From Dasyornis broadbenti (lineage: Eukaryota; Chordata; Aves; Passeriformes; Dasyornithidae): a DNA stretch of 64,000 bases. The translations under genes and the position numbers were made by a program. Below, in pieces: positions 1 through 13,900 of the stretch. The DNA is taken from contig VZRN01006818.1 of assembly GCA_013397935.1 (NCBI GenBank), positions 2,510,431-2,574,430 of the forward strand, in the 5' to 3' direction. The first letter of the stretch is position 1. Each line of letters begins with the position of its first letter. The notes beneath the pieces are model-generated. The model was given only the letters and a program-made list of their open reading frames with translations, had not been told where the DNA came from and made no database searches.

Positions 1-1439
1 GGACAGAATTTTTACTTGGGAACAAATATATGCAGAGGAAAATAAAATATTCCAGCTAGGCAATCAATCAGTACAGGAAAAGGCTGTACATCAAAACACC
101 AAATATATCTAAGGAAAAAGTTTAATAGTTGTAAAGAATTTTTGTGTCCCTTAATTCAACAGGTGTCTCTGAAAAAACTAAAATCATAAAAACAGCCAAT
201 ATCTAGCCAGTATTAATTAGACATAAATTCACAGCTACGAGCATTTTATGACTGTAGGCAAAGAGTAAATACATCTTGCTGACAAGAAGAATTAACTATT
301 TTTTGTTTTCTTCCTTACCATTTTCAGAAAGAGTTTATTTTTCCTATAAATATTTTAAAAGCTTTGCAAGAAAGTACCAGTTAGATGAGTAAGTGTGGGA
401 TCTGATTTGGCCCAAAAAGGCTAAAACCAGGAGCTGCTGCATCAGGGGTGTCCACCTACTAACAGGGCTTTCAGGAGAGCAGATGAGGGAGAAGCAGGGC
501 TGGGATGCAGCCTTCAGTCTACGCTTCCTCAGCAGAGCCAGAAAGCCCCACAAGCCCAAATAATCACCTGACCTGAACCACGACAGATCAGCTTTATGCC
601 AGCACTCGTGAATCTGACTTCAAGCAGTGTGTAAAGATCAAAAAACCCCAGCAGGTCTAATTCCTGGTGCCACACAGTCCCTTAATAGACAAACATAGGA
701 GGTGGCCGAGATATTGGAAGGAAGCTCTGGCCTTCTACTGAATACAGTTCCTGTCTGATACAGCAGTGCTCTAAACATGGTATTTAATTTATACCATTCA
801 TCAGTCTCGCTTGAGGGTGCATGTGGGCCAGTCAGCTTAGTTATTGTAGAAATAAGTTTCATTCTCTCACGTTTTCTGAGATTAGTTTCAAAATAAATAA
901 AGCGAGGAAGTGAAAGCAAATCTTCAATACTTTACAATAGTGGTGGTCCCATAGGTGGCTTAGTAAAAACAGCTTTTACAACACAGAAATACTGATGCAG
1001 TATTTTTAGGCAACTTTAGTCTTAGAATACTTGAAAAACAAGTTGTAGACAGGCTGACATTTTAAAGTCATTTTGTAACTCTGCATTCTGAATGGCTCCT
1101 AGAGTTAAAGGTTATCCAAAAGTCACAAACCCTTTTCCCAGAGTAGACTCACAATCTTGAGATTGACACACACTGTTCTGTACAGAAAACATTACACGGG
1201 GGCAAGGGATGAAAGTCCATCCATTTGTTTCCATTTGCACGTTTAATAAAATCTCATTTAGACAAAACTGTTCTTAGGCTTCACATTCATGAGCATGTCA
1301 AGATAAACTGAAGCTCACATAGAAATTACAAATTATTTTGTCTTCGGTAGGACTGTATATGATGTACCCAAGGAGGAGGTGGACTGAGGTCAGACGTGGT
1401 GCTAGAAGTGCCTCTAGGAAAAAAAGTACTTTTGCCTGC
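1..1439. other. non-coding stretch, nothing recognised
   Basis: AT-rich single-copy-looking sequence. Open frames here are short and carry no family motif. A GTAAGG donor-like site on the minus strand near 313-318 has no convincing acceptor and open exon in front of it, so it was not called. Confidence 0.5.
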
Positions 1440-1683
1440 TGTGGAGCAGAGATGAGTATGGGCAATATTTAAACTAGATATTAGAAAATGTTTCTTCACT
1501 GACATTGTGAAGCATGGGAACAAGCTGCCCAAGGAAGTGGTAAAATCACCATCCCTGAAGTTTTTAAAAAACCATCTACATGTGGCCCTTGGGGTCGTGG
1601 TTTAGTGGTGAGTCAGCAGTGTGAGGTTAACAGCTGGATTCAATTATCTTAGAGGTCTTTTCCAACCTTAATGATTCTATGAC
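1440..1683 (+). repeat. CR1 LINE, 3' end fragment
   Basis: The segment reads like the 3' tail of an avian CR1 non-LTR retrotransposon: a 'gatattagaaaatgtttctt' block, then 'aagctgcccaaggaagtggt', 'caccatccctgaag', 'ggtttagtggtg' and the terminal 'cttttccaacctta' followed by 'atgattctatga'. This order is that of CR1 3' sequence in the plus orientation. The 5' boundary is fuzzy and the sequence just before (1330-1439) may be degraded CR1. The copy is 5'-truncated, as CR1 copies usually are, and has no coding capacity. Confidence 0.9.
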
Positions 1684-2353
1684 AAGGACATGGACACTAC
1701 ACTGTCCTGTCCCAGTGCCTCTGCTTCCAGTGGAAACAGAACCATATAGACTGCCAGTAAAGTAAAAAGATGACCAAAAAAACCAAGAAAAAAATCCCAC
1801 ACAAATTTGCTCCTACACTTCCATCATTCTTCATGAAATGACAAGGTAAGATTTGCTTCATTATTTAACAGCAATTAGAAAATATTAGTAAAAGAAATTG
1901 CTGGTGTCCCCACATGCCAAGTGCTGTCCATCAGATCCTGAGCAGCATAGAAGTATCGACCCCAGGGAACAGCCAGGCAGCCTGCAGACAAGCCTGAGAG
2001 GGAGACGTCCCCAAAACATACAATACAGAAAAATGTCTTCATGTCGATTAAATATTTACTTTCTTATTTCCTATGGCAAAAATACAGAGCTGGGAAAATA
2101 ATTTATAGATAAAAACCCGAAGATGTTTGAAGTGGTTTTGAAGATGTTTGAACTCTTGAGGACATAGGAACTTTGCCTGTTAGGGAGGCTGCTCATTTTT
2201 CCCCCTCCACAATTCAAACAGGCTCAATAAGTAGAAATGTGGCTTATCTACACTTAAGGAGCAGCATAAGGGGATTTTGTACATCCTGCTCTTGAAATAA
2301 GTTCAGAAAAGCAAAAAAGTCATTCAGAAATTGAAAGTCATGATTCCTGAAAC

Positions 2354-2371
2354 ATATATATATATATATAT
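2354..2371. repeat. (AT)9 microsatellite
   Basis: Nine uninterrupted AT units, followed by degraded TA and CA-like sequence up to about 2405. Confidence 0.9.
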
Positions 2372-4786
2372 GCATACATATATTTTTACACACACGCACA
2401 TAGACACACAGAGATATCTGAATTGAAATTTTAACAACAAGGGTTTTTTCCCCTAATAGCTGCTCTCCCAGGAGAAGCTCAGAAGAAGGAGTGCCCATGC
2501 CTGTTCCTCCCTGCCCCACAGACAGCAAGAGGACTCTCATTCAGCAAGGGCAGTCGCTCAGTTCTGCATTAGACTTAAGTCTAACTGCAGCCACAGAGAC
2601 CGAAGCTTTGTGCCTTTGATCTCCTGCTGCAATCCTCTAAGTGCCAGACGTACACGTTTTATTCTACAGTGACTGCACCTCAGGAGTTTGCTTTGTTGCA
2701 AGTTCTTCAGGTCCTTTTTTTCACACATCTGAAGAAACAACACTGAGCTGCTCTAAGCAAAGAGATCAGTATAAACACACAGCTCATCTTCTACCATTTC
2801 CAATCTTTCATGACCTACCAAAGAACCTCAAGTTGTCACTTAGCACTCCACGTGCATTTTCTATGTGCACATAGAGATGTGCTTAGCTCCTGTCCAAAAT
2901 TCAGTCTACAACTACAGCACCCCCACTGGCTTCCCTAGCAAAGGGAGCACACATTCATTTGCTTGGATTCTGTAACAGAAATTGGCTTTCATACAGCAAG
3001 AAGCAGCAGTCTCTAAAACTCCACATAAAACCATTTTCCACTCCGAGTAAATAAAAATTAAATAAATTTAAAAATCACTGTACTTGGTAGGCAATTTAAC
3101 ACGTTTAATATTTACTACAATACATCTATCTACTTCAGGTTTTGCTCCAGTGGAACAGCATTTTAGGGTCAGTATAAATAAGTCTCACTTTTTGTCTTTC
3201 TTTTCCTACCTCCTGCCCCTCAGCAAGCATTAAGATTTAAAATGTTATTATTGTTACAGGTTACAATCTCAAATTCTAAGTGAAGGCTCGTGTATAAAAG
3301 GTATTGGCAAGAGTAATTGGCTTTTCCAAAGAAAAGAAATCAGCAATAAAGTGTATTAATCAATGATTATTGAGTTCTGTGCTCCAGGCTAGTGGTTCCT
3401 AGCCACAGCGGTCCTTCAGAACCAGGTTTTCTTCTTCGGCTTTAATGAACAAGGTCGAAATAATGCACTGAAATAATGTAGAACTAATCAACTGTCTTTG
3501 TTTTTGAAGTCTGAGCAATTTTGTTGAAAACCAAAATCAAACAGAACCACCATGATTAAAAATTATCTTAGAGGAAACAATACAGAGATACTGATCTCTC
3601 AGTCAAAAGATGTTTTATCTCTGCCAGAAATGGGTATGAAGTATAGAAACACAATACAGACAACAAACACTGGGAAGAAATTGTTAGAATTACTAGTTTG
3701 TTCTACCGACACACACCATTTTCTTTCAGGTTCCCAACCACAGCCTGATATCCAACCTGTGCCAATGAGAGCACTCATACTAGTGGAGTTACACACCTGG
3801 CACTTGCAGGACCAACAAATCTTTGGGTGGCCCAGAGCATGGCACAGCTGAGACAATAAAAAACCTGAAAAAAACCTCCCGCTCTGAAAATCTCTGAAAA
3901 TCTGCTTGATAAAATAAACACCCAGCAGAACAAGTGCAATTACTGCAGACAGATTTTTGAGAGCTTTGTTTTCCATGCAGCAGCTATAAACAAACAAATA
4001 AATCTCCCCATGCATTTTAAGATACACAGAAAAACACATTAAAACCCAAGACCAGAACCTCTGACTAAAACAGCTGAATTTGCAGATGCAAAGGCGATTT
4101 GAACTTCACTTCCTTTGTTTCTTTCTCAGACAGCTTCATATTCACATTTTCTTTAACCTAGCCTTAAGTTAAGGCATCCCCAGCAGCCTTGGGTCAAGCC
4201 TAAAGGCAGGACACATTCATCTTGAGCTCTGGACTGTGCCGTCACATTTAACAACTGACCATCCCCCTGGCTGGCTGAGCAGCACACGCTAGTCTGTTTA
4301 AATAAGTAAGTAAGCAGAAAGAGCAGCTGGTAGCCAGAATACAAGTAACTTACGCTTTTTAAAAGTAAACCATGTACTGTAGACCATGAGCAGGCATTTT
4401 CCTTTTTGTGTTAGTAAGACACACACTTCTGAATGCATCCTTTCCTGTATGAATATGACTAGAAAGCCTTCCTTGCACGAGGGTCTAAATGACTGCAGAT
4501 GGGATGAGTTGGCTTTCTGCCCTTTGTGGTAATGGTTTGATTTTATGACAAAACGGCAAGAAAAATTTTTAATAGACTGCAAATTCAGAAGGTACTGTGT
4601 GCCATGATTTTATTTTTCAAATACTTTAAAGGACTTCAAGATACGTGAGGAGAAACGGGTTTCATGTATGTAATTCAGAGAATACATAAAACTTCCACTT
4701 CAGAAAAAAACACCCAAATCAGGAAAACAGGGTCACTCAATTGCCCAGGGCCCAGCTAAAGAATTAAAGAACTATATGTATCAGCA

Positions 4787-4826
4787 GAGGGGAGGGGGGT
4801 TGGGGGAGGATTTAAAAAAAAAAAAA
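4787..4826 (+). repeat. G-rich then A-rich tract next to the gap
   Basis: Runs of four, six and five G, with a final GG, are followed by TTTA and a run of A directly abutting the N stretch. The G runs are close enough for a possible small quadruplex, and a homopolymer edge is a usual reason for a short assembly gap. Confidence 0.7.
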
Positions 4827-4852
4827 NNNNNNNNNNNNNNNNNNNNNNNNNN
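4827..4852. other. assembly gap of 26 N
   Basis: 26 consecutive N. The true missing length cannot be known from the sequence. The left edge is a poly-A run. Confidence 1.
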
Positions 4853-5082
4853 CTGTATATAATACCAAAATGTGTTCTCTCATTACATGTCACCCCCTAA
4901 CCCCTCCCTCCATACTATGGTCCTTGTTACTGTATTAGACTGGACTTCAAAACTGGACAAATTTTCCAGATTCCATAATCTGAATTTAGAAACCTACAGA
5001 TAAACCATTCAATGATCTTCTGGCAAGAACTGATCATTTTCAATCAGTACAATAATCAAAAGATAAACTCAGGAAAACTCAC

Positions 5083-5172
5083 CTATTATACTATTGCAGA
5101 TTTTTAAATATTGTTTGTTTCTCAGAGTCTTTTTTAAGCTTAATTTAGCTATGCATTTAAAAAATATAACTT
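5083..5172 (-). other. possible 90-nt coding exon (phase 1/1)
   Basis: On the minus strand a pyrimidine-rich acceptor (TATTTTCTTGGTCAG) ends at 5173 and a TAG|GTGAGT donor follows 5083. Between them one frame is open, encoding 29 whole codons: VIFFKCIAKLSLKK, then TLRNKQYLKICNSII. The exon takes two bases to finish a codon and leaves one, so its phase (1/1) fits the end of the first exon at 15804-15936. No domain is recognised. The sequence is AT-rich with little coding-like composition, and a chance acceptor-donor pair is a serious alternative. Confidence 0.22.
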
Positions 5173-5489
5173 CTGACCAAGAAAATATTACCAGTAATTT
5201 CAAGAACAATTTTAACTGTTTAGAGAAGCAGCTAAAATGAGCAGAAGTGATCATAACTGTTTATGAATCACCTTCTGTAGGTTACTCCAAATCAAGTTAG
5301 ATTTTTCTCCTTATTTGTACATGTCCCTGTATCAGTTGGTGGTAGTTTACATAAAACTAAGGCTGCTAAGTTGATGCTGCTTACCATCCATTAATTAATC
5401 ATTTAAGACATACTTACCAAGTCATGAAGACTTAAAAGACATTTCATCACAAAATCAGAGCTCACTCACCAAAACTACATTTTCCTTAC

Positions 5490-5540
5490 CTGAAAATCTA
5501 CCATCATTTTACCAGTGCTCGGAATGCCAACATATTGAAG
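5490..5540 (-). other. possible 51-nt coding exon (phase 0/0)
   Basis: On the minus strand an acceptor (TTAATTCTTATACAG) and a near-consensus donor (CAG|GTAAGG) enclose 51 nt. Only the frame reading LQYVGIPSTGKMMVDFQ is open. Its phase is 0/0, so it cannot join directly to the phase-1 segment at 5083-5172 or to the first exon at 15804. At least one of these calls is therefore wrong, or an unseen exon lies between them. It was not recognised as any known family. Confidence 0.2.
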
Positions 5541-8500
5541 CTGTATAAGAATTAATCCCAAGCAACTGCTTTTACAGAATTTTTGAAATTGTCTTAATTG
5601 CAATTTTGTGAGAAAGAGAGAGGATTTGAGCGTTTTCCATATATTAAAGCTATTTTCATCCAATGGAGCAGCGTGTTACCTTGGCCTGCTTCTCTACTCA
5701 CAATGATGTAACCTCCTTAATAATTATGCTACCAGCAAAATTTTTGTAAGAGACTTAAATCAACAGCTAATAAACTTCTTTTGCTATCTAAAAGGAAGAA
5801 AACAACCTATTGTGAATGGACATGCGGCTGTAAAAAGCTCAATTATCTGTACAAGACAAAGGACCACAAACTCCAGGCTGTAACTAGAACAGCCTTAGAC
5901 AGTTTTGCTCAGTCTGTGGAAACAATTTGCATGACACAATCTGCCCTGTAAAACCCACAGCCGTTCAGATTGTTAAAAGTGCCTGAATTCAAAGTAGTAG
6001 TGAAGGAACAAAAAAAACCAAAGAAGCCAAAAGAAACTAGAAAGGAGCACTGTTTTTTACCCACCCAAGAACAAAATACAAACACTGAATTGCAGCACAC
6101 AAATCAAGTACCAGTTGCAAAGTAAAAATGTTCAGTACATTCTCCATCCCTTGTGATATGCTTGGGAGCAGCGGCATTTTAAAGGGATGGTTGTACTCTT
6201 CCCAGCAGACAAACCTCTCCCTCTCTGTTTTCCTGTAGTGCGGGGCTGGTTATCCCCTGCCTGAAGAAGCCAGCTAAGACACACATGACCACTGGGAGAG
6301 CAGCTGATCGTTTTCAAAACCTACCACATTCAAAAATACACTTCTATTTTTTGTGAGATGTTTAGCATATACCAAGAAAAACAAAAGTAAATTATAATTA
6401 ACCTAAGTTTGAGAAGACTTTTTTTTTTTCCTGCCGGGGTATGGCAGAAGTGAATGGCAACAGATTTAGAAGTGCTAGGGGATGCCTGTGTAACTCCTCT
6501 GCAAATCTGTGAGGCCCGGGTGAAATATGGGTCAAGTTACAGAGGGAGTATTTCAGAGACTACCAAAATGTCATTAAATTCATAGGGATTTCAGAGTTCC
6601 TTTCTCATGCTGCACTCTATTTAATTACTGATGGGCAGCTATAACCACCAGCCTGAACAGCTTGGTTTCTCCATTTCAGAAGTCATTCCCGTCTCTTTTA
6701 AGAAATGAAAAGGAGCGTAGCATTTTCATGACAAGCCACGTGAAATTCTACCACCACACAATGGAAAATCCACGTTCCTGTTTTCCAAACTGTAAATGCC
6801 ACCAGACATATTTAGATTTACTGACAACTGACCTGAGTGCTGCTGCTGCTGCTGGCAGTGCTCTGCCATGGATCCAGGCTCTCTCCCAACTTTCCCTCAC
6901 AAGCATTTTCTCATTTTCCCTAAACTAGGCTGTCAGATGCAACGTCCCTCTCAGACGATGTAGCAAACATCCCTTTTGATTTCCGAGCACTCAAATACAG
7001 CTGGCACCGCAGCCTGCAGTTGCTGCCGTGACTCATCCTCTGGTGACCACACAATTTAACTGGGCTCCTACAAATGCGGCACAGGTAGCAGGTCATCAGG
7101 GCTGTAAATTATTTCCTACTCCAACCTACAGAAAGCAAGGGTAACAAGCTACTATCTCTGTATTTAAAACATGTTTGCATACCATTCATTTTGTACTGCA
7201 TTTCTTTGTAACACATTGTGAATACTTTCTTTTCCCTTTAGTAAAATATATGCTGTCAGCTGACAGAATAGTGGCAAGGTGCATTGCTAAGTGAGGAGTT
7301 TTATCCTTCTGGGAGAGGGGCAATGTTATCAAAGTAACATAGACCTGAGCAGCCACACAGCGTGTTAAACACACCCAAAGGAAGCATGTGCAAACAGAGC
7401 TGAAAACAATTTACTGAGTTAATACTTCACATGGTATCTGTGTACTTTTGATTTCACTTTCTTTTTCATGGTTCCATTCAAACGCTATTTTCGCCAAAGC
7501 TGTCTTAAATCTCTTTTCTGCGTTCTGCCTTCCAAAATTTAGCTCTTCCCATGGTAATCTTTCCAAAGATAGTTCACCTCAAGTGTCTCTCATCATCTGT
7601 TCAAAGTGCCCAGAGATAGCCAAAATAAAAATCTAGCTGTTCCCTCCTCTGTCCCACAGCTGCCCCCAGTGCTCCCTCACAATGTCAGCACAGGGACTGT
7701 TGTTACAGAATGCACTGAAGTACTACACATGTGATCAGATCCTATAGCCACTCACCGAAATTTACTTCTGCATCTTAACTTCAAGGAAATTTTGGTTCAT
7801 TTATAGCAAATATTAGATCCATAACATGCTGTTGTTAGATTTCCATGGCACACTAAACCTCAAGAACTGTTGGCTCCATGTTCTCTACTACACACATGTG
7901 CACACACACACACAAACCATTAAAAAAGCAAATTCCAAGTTCCAGATTTAAGAGTTTCTCAACTTGGTCTCCTTTTGCATATGCATTACAACACAATCGT
8001 TAATTACCTCATCTACATTTTGCATTAGACCTCATTTCATTTAATGCCCAAAAGAGATTATTTTAACTACCTGATAAATTATTTAAGACCTTGCTTTCCT
8101 TTCATTGCTCAAAGTGTAATTCCATGCCTTAATTCCCACTCTTAATTCAAGCCCTTCTCTGTGGACATTCATTTCTCCCCAAGTTCTTCTATTGTGCTCA
8201 TCACTGTAGCATTTGATAGCTTAGTAAGCACTAATTTATTTTCACAGCATACCTGTGAAGGGGAGGTACAATTAACATCATCTCATCAGTGGAGAACCAG
8301 AGTACAGGGAGATTATCATGAAAGGTATGCAAGAATTGAAAGGTTGCAGCCTGAGATGCCTTATGGCTGAATTTTCAGACTAGCAAGGCTTATGTAATTT
8401 TTGTACATACAAACCATACCTCCCTTGGCTACAGCAACTGGTGCCAGACATCTGCAAATTCAAGGTCTCAAGTGAGGAAAACGAGGGATGAGCCCTGACA

Positions 8501-9721
8501 GGAGTTGGTGCAGTCTCTGTCACACCAGCAGTACAGCAGAAGTGATCAGGTATTCCTTCATTAAGGACTCTTAGTGAGAGGCCAAATGAAGGTCCTAGGG
8601 GCACCCTTAGCTCTGCTGCCTTTTAAATTTGGACTACATGTCCTCAGAATGCTGTTTTGTTTATAACTTCCTGGGTTTCAGAGGGAAACTAGAAAATCCC
8701 CTGAAGAAAATCAGTAGCATTAAGACGCCTGGGTCATCAGCAGTGTGGTCATCATGGAACCCTGCTCCCAGTCACAGCTTTTCTGCTGACAAACATTGAA
8801 GTTGCCCAGTAATTTCTGCACGTACAATGAGTGCCACCACATCTGCCTTGTAGAAATAATAACTACGTAAACAGGTGTTTATATTCATGATGATGATTAA
8901 TTACAGCTGTCATGCCCTGCTAGCAAAACACAGCAGTCATTCAATAAATGTTTATAATCTTGTCAGCGACTTATATTGTTTCTTTCTTTGTTCCACTAAT
9001 TGTTTCAAGTTTTCCATTGGAACTGAAGGCCAATATTAAAACTGACACCTCAGTAGTTGTTTCTACATCTCTCTTTAATCTTAGTTCATAAAACCTGGTA
9101 TTTCATTCACTTCACAATATCCAAGGGGAAAAAATAATCACATCACTACATGTTCATGATGTAAACTGACAAAGACATGATTAAAACCATGGACTTACAC
9201 ATCATTTCCTAGGAGGAAGTCCAGATCTCTCTAAATTTCTTTGTTTGAATGTGAATATCATATATGCTTGACACACTCAAATATAAAGTGTGCCTAATTC
9301 TCTGAAACACCAAAGTACAACTTTATACCAGCAACCACTATAAGAGGTGGAAGACCTAGAACGAGTAAATGTCTTGTACAGGGACAATCAGAATCTTTAA
9401 TTATTCAGTAAAGAATAGGACTGGAAAGTAAATGAAAGAAAAGCAGCACAGAAATTGTACACTTGTAATTGCTAGCAAGGAGAAGTGTTTACACTTCATG
9501 CAAAGAATTATATAACTCAGGTCTCATTATTTCAGTGCCTTAAAATAAACAAGCTGTTTTCCCTCAAGGAACTCCAAAGCAATGTTTACTATCCGTGCTC
9601 TGTGCTGACCCAGGAGGCTAAGGGCCACTTGTAGAAGAGCCACAAATGGTCATTTAAAAAAGCAATCCTATTACTAACAAACTTAAAACTGGCTGTTGCA
9701 CCACAGTTTTAAAGACAAAGG

Positions 9722-9738
9722 AAAAAAAAAAAAAAAAA
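9722..9738 (+). repeat. poly-A run
   Basis: 17 consecutive A. No retrotransposed gene was recognised upstream of it. Confidence 0.9.
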
Positions 9739-10400
9739 GTTTTTGTGGCCTGTTTCATGTCTAATGAAAATGTTTCACCAAAACCAGCACACACCCACCT
9801 GGCATGAAGAAATGCATTGCTCCAGTCCTGCAGGGAACCCCACAGCCTCGGGTTTAGGTGCCTCACTGACAGACCGTGTGGCTGGGTATCACACTACTGC
9901 AGCACAAGTAGTAACACCAATTTAGTTATATTTGAACTCATATAAACAACATAATGCAGCTAAAGCTACTATTCAATCAGACTAAACATCTACAAACACA
10001 AAGCCTCATCCCAAGACGTACATGTTTTAACTAATACAAAACAGAAAAGGAGTAAAATAAAGTTTTAATATATGCATCTTTCTTATGGGCTTAGAAAACC
10101 TAAATAATTTCATGGGAGGCTAAAGAGCTGCTAACAGTCTTCTTTTTATTACCTATTCCTACTAGCTTGCTTGTCTATAAAATGAGAATAGTATGTAATT
10201 CTTCTCCTCCACTTGGGTTCCACTAGAAAGAATATGTTCACTAGCAACCATGATGAGCAAGATGGTAAGTAAATGAGATCATCTCCAAAACACACACATA
10301 CCTCACCAGAATTCAAACGACTCTCTGCAAGAGAATAAATGTCATGAAATATAAAACTTCATTAGATGCAATGACCAATTAAAAGAAAAAACCCCAACCT

Positions 10401-10418
10401 AACGGTTTTTTAACCGTT
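10401..10418. repeat. short perfect inverted repeat
   Basis: AACGGTT, a TTTT loop, then AACCGTT: two 7-bp arms that are exact reverse complements. AACGG is also the core of MYB-type binding sites. It may well be chance. Confidence 0.4.
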
Positions 10419-10904
10419 TTTAACACCTATGTGTGTTGAAGAAGATAAAAAAGCAAGAGAAACAGCATGAGGGTACACCTTTATCTAATGACTGCCTGAA
10501 TTTTATCCAAAATGGAAAATATTGCAATTATCACATGGGAAGGCATGGCAGTAGATGCAGAGAGAACATCACTTGCTACCGCTTTTGTTTCATTCAGAAA
10601 ACCCTGAATGGGGAAGTTGACACTGCCTGTCCCTGCAATAAAGCTTCAAATACAGCAGCTTCCTTTATCACCATGCCTGGCTTGCAAACTGACACTGGAT
10701 GGTAGCCCAGTGATGACAGAGTCTGTCTGCACATGGGCACTGCACCCATGATGAACTCGTGGTGTTGGGGCTATCCGGATCTCAGGAAAGAAAGTGGCTT
10801 ATGGAAAACAGAAATACTCAAGAACATTAATGAAAATTTTCAGATTCCAACAACCATAAAACAGCTCTTAAGAAGAAGGAAATGAGAAGTTTTAATATAT
10901 TTTA

Positions 10905-10915
10905 GGGGGGGGGGG
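10905..10915 (+). repeat. poly-G run
   Basis: Eleven consecutive G in otherwise AT-rich sequence. Confidence 0.9.
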
Positions 10916-13900
10916 TTAAATGTTATTTTCATAGTGTTTTCAAAACCTGCCATATCCTCTTCTCAGGTTATCGAACCTTTTTTTCTTGTAGGCTTCAACA
11001 AATATTTTACCTTTAGTTTCTATGAAAGCTGAGATTTTACTGTACTGACATGACAGGATCTGTGATAGGACAGGATCAACACACACACGCACACCCAGTT
11101 AAACTGCAAACTAGCAACACACACTCATTGTAAAATGAAAAGTGGTTGTCCTGCATTCCTCGTCCTTAAGATCAATTAACATTTCTGCTACTTGAGCTAG
11201 AGATATTCAATTCCCTTGGCACCACATGACTCATAAAATCATTAACTCTTCTGCAACCCCAATCAAATCTATGAGATTGCTGCAAACAAGAACTATTTGT
11301 ACCAATTTACAAAATGGAGAAAATCTTGACAAGACTGATGTTGCTACTGACCACAGCATTAAGAAACCATAGGTATGTCACTCCCCTTGGTGTTTTGTCT
11401 TCTGTGTTTAATACAGCTTTAACACTACCTTGGGTATGAAATGCAAAGACATTTATTCCTAACATTTTGGCAGCCATGGTGAGGGAGTTTCTGCACCATA
11501 ACATCAAGCTGTATTGGAGAATAATGCCCAACTGGAGTTTTTCTGCTGACACCATGCCAAGAAGCGTATCATATATCCAATATTAATTTTAACAAATCAT
11601 TCCCAGATTTCAGTCAACACAGAGGACATTTTCAATTCTGAGTCATATAAAACCTTCAGTTTTTCCTTTTCTACCTTATTTGCTAGGCTAGGAGTCAAAT
11701 ACCTTACCGTCGCTTTCCAGTAACGACACAGAGAGGGAGAAGGGGAAATTAATGGAAAGACCATCACATATATTTAGGGGTCAAATTCAAAGAGGTTGAC
11801 GGTCCTAAACTGAGGAACCAGATGATTCTCATACTAGAATTGTGAAATATTCATAAATGGCATCAGAGAGGGAAATTATACACAGTGTTACTGCAGATGC
11901 AGACTATGGCAGATTACTTTGTCTAACAGATCAATGCTCTTGTTACACAACACATACTAGGCCTTGACAAAGGATAAACGAAAGTTTTTCGTGGGACCCT
12001 GGTGACTAAATGGAACATTTTAAGGTCAAGGCTAAAATCATGGGACCCTTCAGGTTAGTGGGTGTTTACTAGTAGAATTCTTTCAACATTGGTTTTTGGG
12101 ATCATTACTTACTATTGTCCTTGCATCAACATAGCAAGTGAAATCTTTATGCCAACAGACTAGGCTGTGAACCGTGTTGAGAAAAACATCAGAAGACGAA
12201 GAACCACCAATGAGAATAAAAGATCTTTCATGAGATGGATAACAGACACCAGAAGTAACATTAATAAGACAAAATTTAACAAGAAGCATTCACAGCAATA
12301 CCCTCTAGATCTGCATGTTTCATGCAACCTGTGAAGTTCCAAAATCAGTTTGAAGAAACTCAAATCCTTCCAAATGTTTTGAAAAATAAGACTTAGTGCT
12401 GAAATCATTTTAGCGTGTGGGAAGGAGTGTTTATTTTGGTCAGAGTTGACCAAGTTGGGCTGGGTCCCAAAACCACACTCCCACTCAAGACTAGGCTGAA
12501 GCTTAAAGGTCTTGGCACAACACCCTGACCTCAGCAAAAGGACATATGTCATTTTTGGGAGCATTCCAGGCAGTTCTGCTACACAGCATTCCTGATGGTT
12601 TGCAAGCAGTCGTTGTAATAATGTAACAAGGGCCTTTTTTCATGCAAAGTCTAATTATAAGGAATAGGTTGAATGGCAGTGCTGTAATGCTGCTCAAGAG
12701 AAATATGATGTTTTTTAAAGTGTTTTATGCAATAAGCACCAACTTGTCTGAGTAGGTTGGGTAGCAATTTCATCACCCATTATGTTCACACTGTGAAGTC
12801 GCACTGAAATGAGTATGATGCCTGCATTACTAATGTCAATATGTGCTTGCATACCAAAATTATTACTTTAGTTTTTCTAGCATTACGTAGTACAGACTTT
12901 TCAGAAAGACAGGAGAGCGGGTGTTGCATGTCAAAATGAGGTTATCCATTAACTGAACACAAGCGGATGAAACGTCCAAGAAGTAAGATATCTGCCTCAG
13001 GAGCTGGGGTATCTTTTTGTTACCCAGGGAGCCTTATGCAGCATTGTATGTTCCCTTCATCCAGCTGTGTCCCAACATCACGGCTAATATGGTCTTCCAT
13101 GAAAAAGCTTCAGAGGAGTAAAGTCAGTACACCAAACAGCACGAGCGACAATATCCCAATATTCAAGCGCAGCTGGGCTAAGGACAAACTAAAGTCACCT
13201 TTTTCCTGTGATTCCCAGAGGCCTATTCTGTTTTTAACTTTGTTGTCTTTGTTTGATCCTGTGGTTATTCTAATGCAGTTTCTGCATTTTCCCATTAATT
13301 CTGCCTCCATACAACACTCTAAGCAATATTACAAATGGGGGAAGAGAGAGAGTAACAAGCTCATAAAGTGATTGTCTCAGACAATCTTCAAATGTACTGG
13401 CTAATTGGATATATAACTCATAAAAGATGATGGAGAAGGGATGCCTAACAACATAGAGAAAGGAAACTAAATCTAAAACAGCTCCAGCTCTGTTCAGTCG
13501 AATGAACAATAGGCATTTGATTTCATTAGCTCTGATATTCTAAAAATTGTACCAATAAATACAGTCTTTCTAGCAAGCACACATTCTTCTAAGCAAAGAA
13601 TTGCAGAAGGAATGACTATTAAAAGCGCTGCAATTACTCTAAATTTGTACTGCAAACAGTGTAACACCAGACCATAATTAAATAAAATATGAAACATTTC
13701 ATTGTCCCAAATACATGAAATTCAATTTGAAGAGAGCATTTGTAGTAGCACCAGCAGCATCTTTTCAGATTTTGCACATTGCTTTAAGTAACTCCCACAC
13801 CTATCCAACCAAAACAGTGACACACAGAACCCACAGAAAGACCAGACAAAAGCACTTGAGGAGGAACTGTACTTGAGATGGTATCTCTATGAAGACTGCA

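Larger units (their letters stand above)
1684..5082. other. non-coding stretch with simple repeats and an assembly gap
   Basis: AT-rich sequence. The longest open frame (minus strand, 3599-4039) has no recognisable domain and no good splice sites. It contains a short TA microsatellite and the N gap listed separately. Confidence 0.45.

Noticed and set aside
3599..4039. 146-codon open frame on the minus strand
   Set aside because: No domain, no splice support, low-complexity hydrophobic and cysteine mix; a chance frame is expected at this length in 64 kb of both strands.
10229..10264. Plus-strand exon-like segment ending at GATG|GTAAGT
   Set aside because: Only about 36 nt, with no partner exons; likely chance.
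12160..12564. 134-codon minus-strand open frame, and a 134-codon plus-strand frame at 12967-13371
   Set aside because: Neither has a recognisable motif, splice sites or start context; both are best seen as chance.
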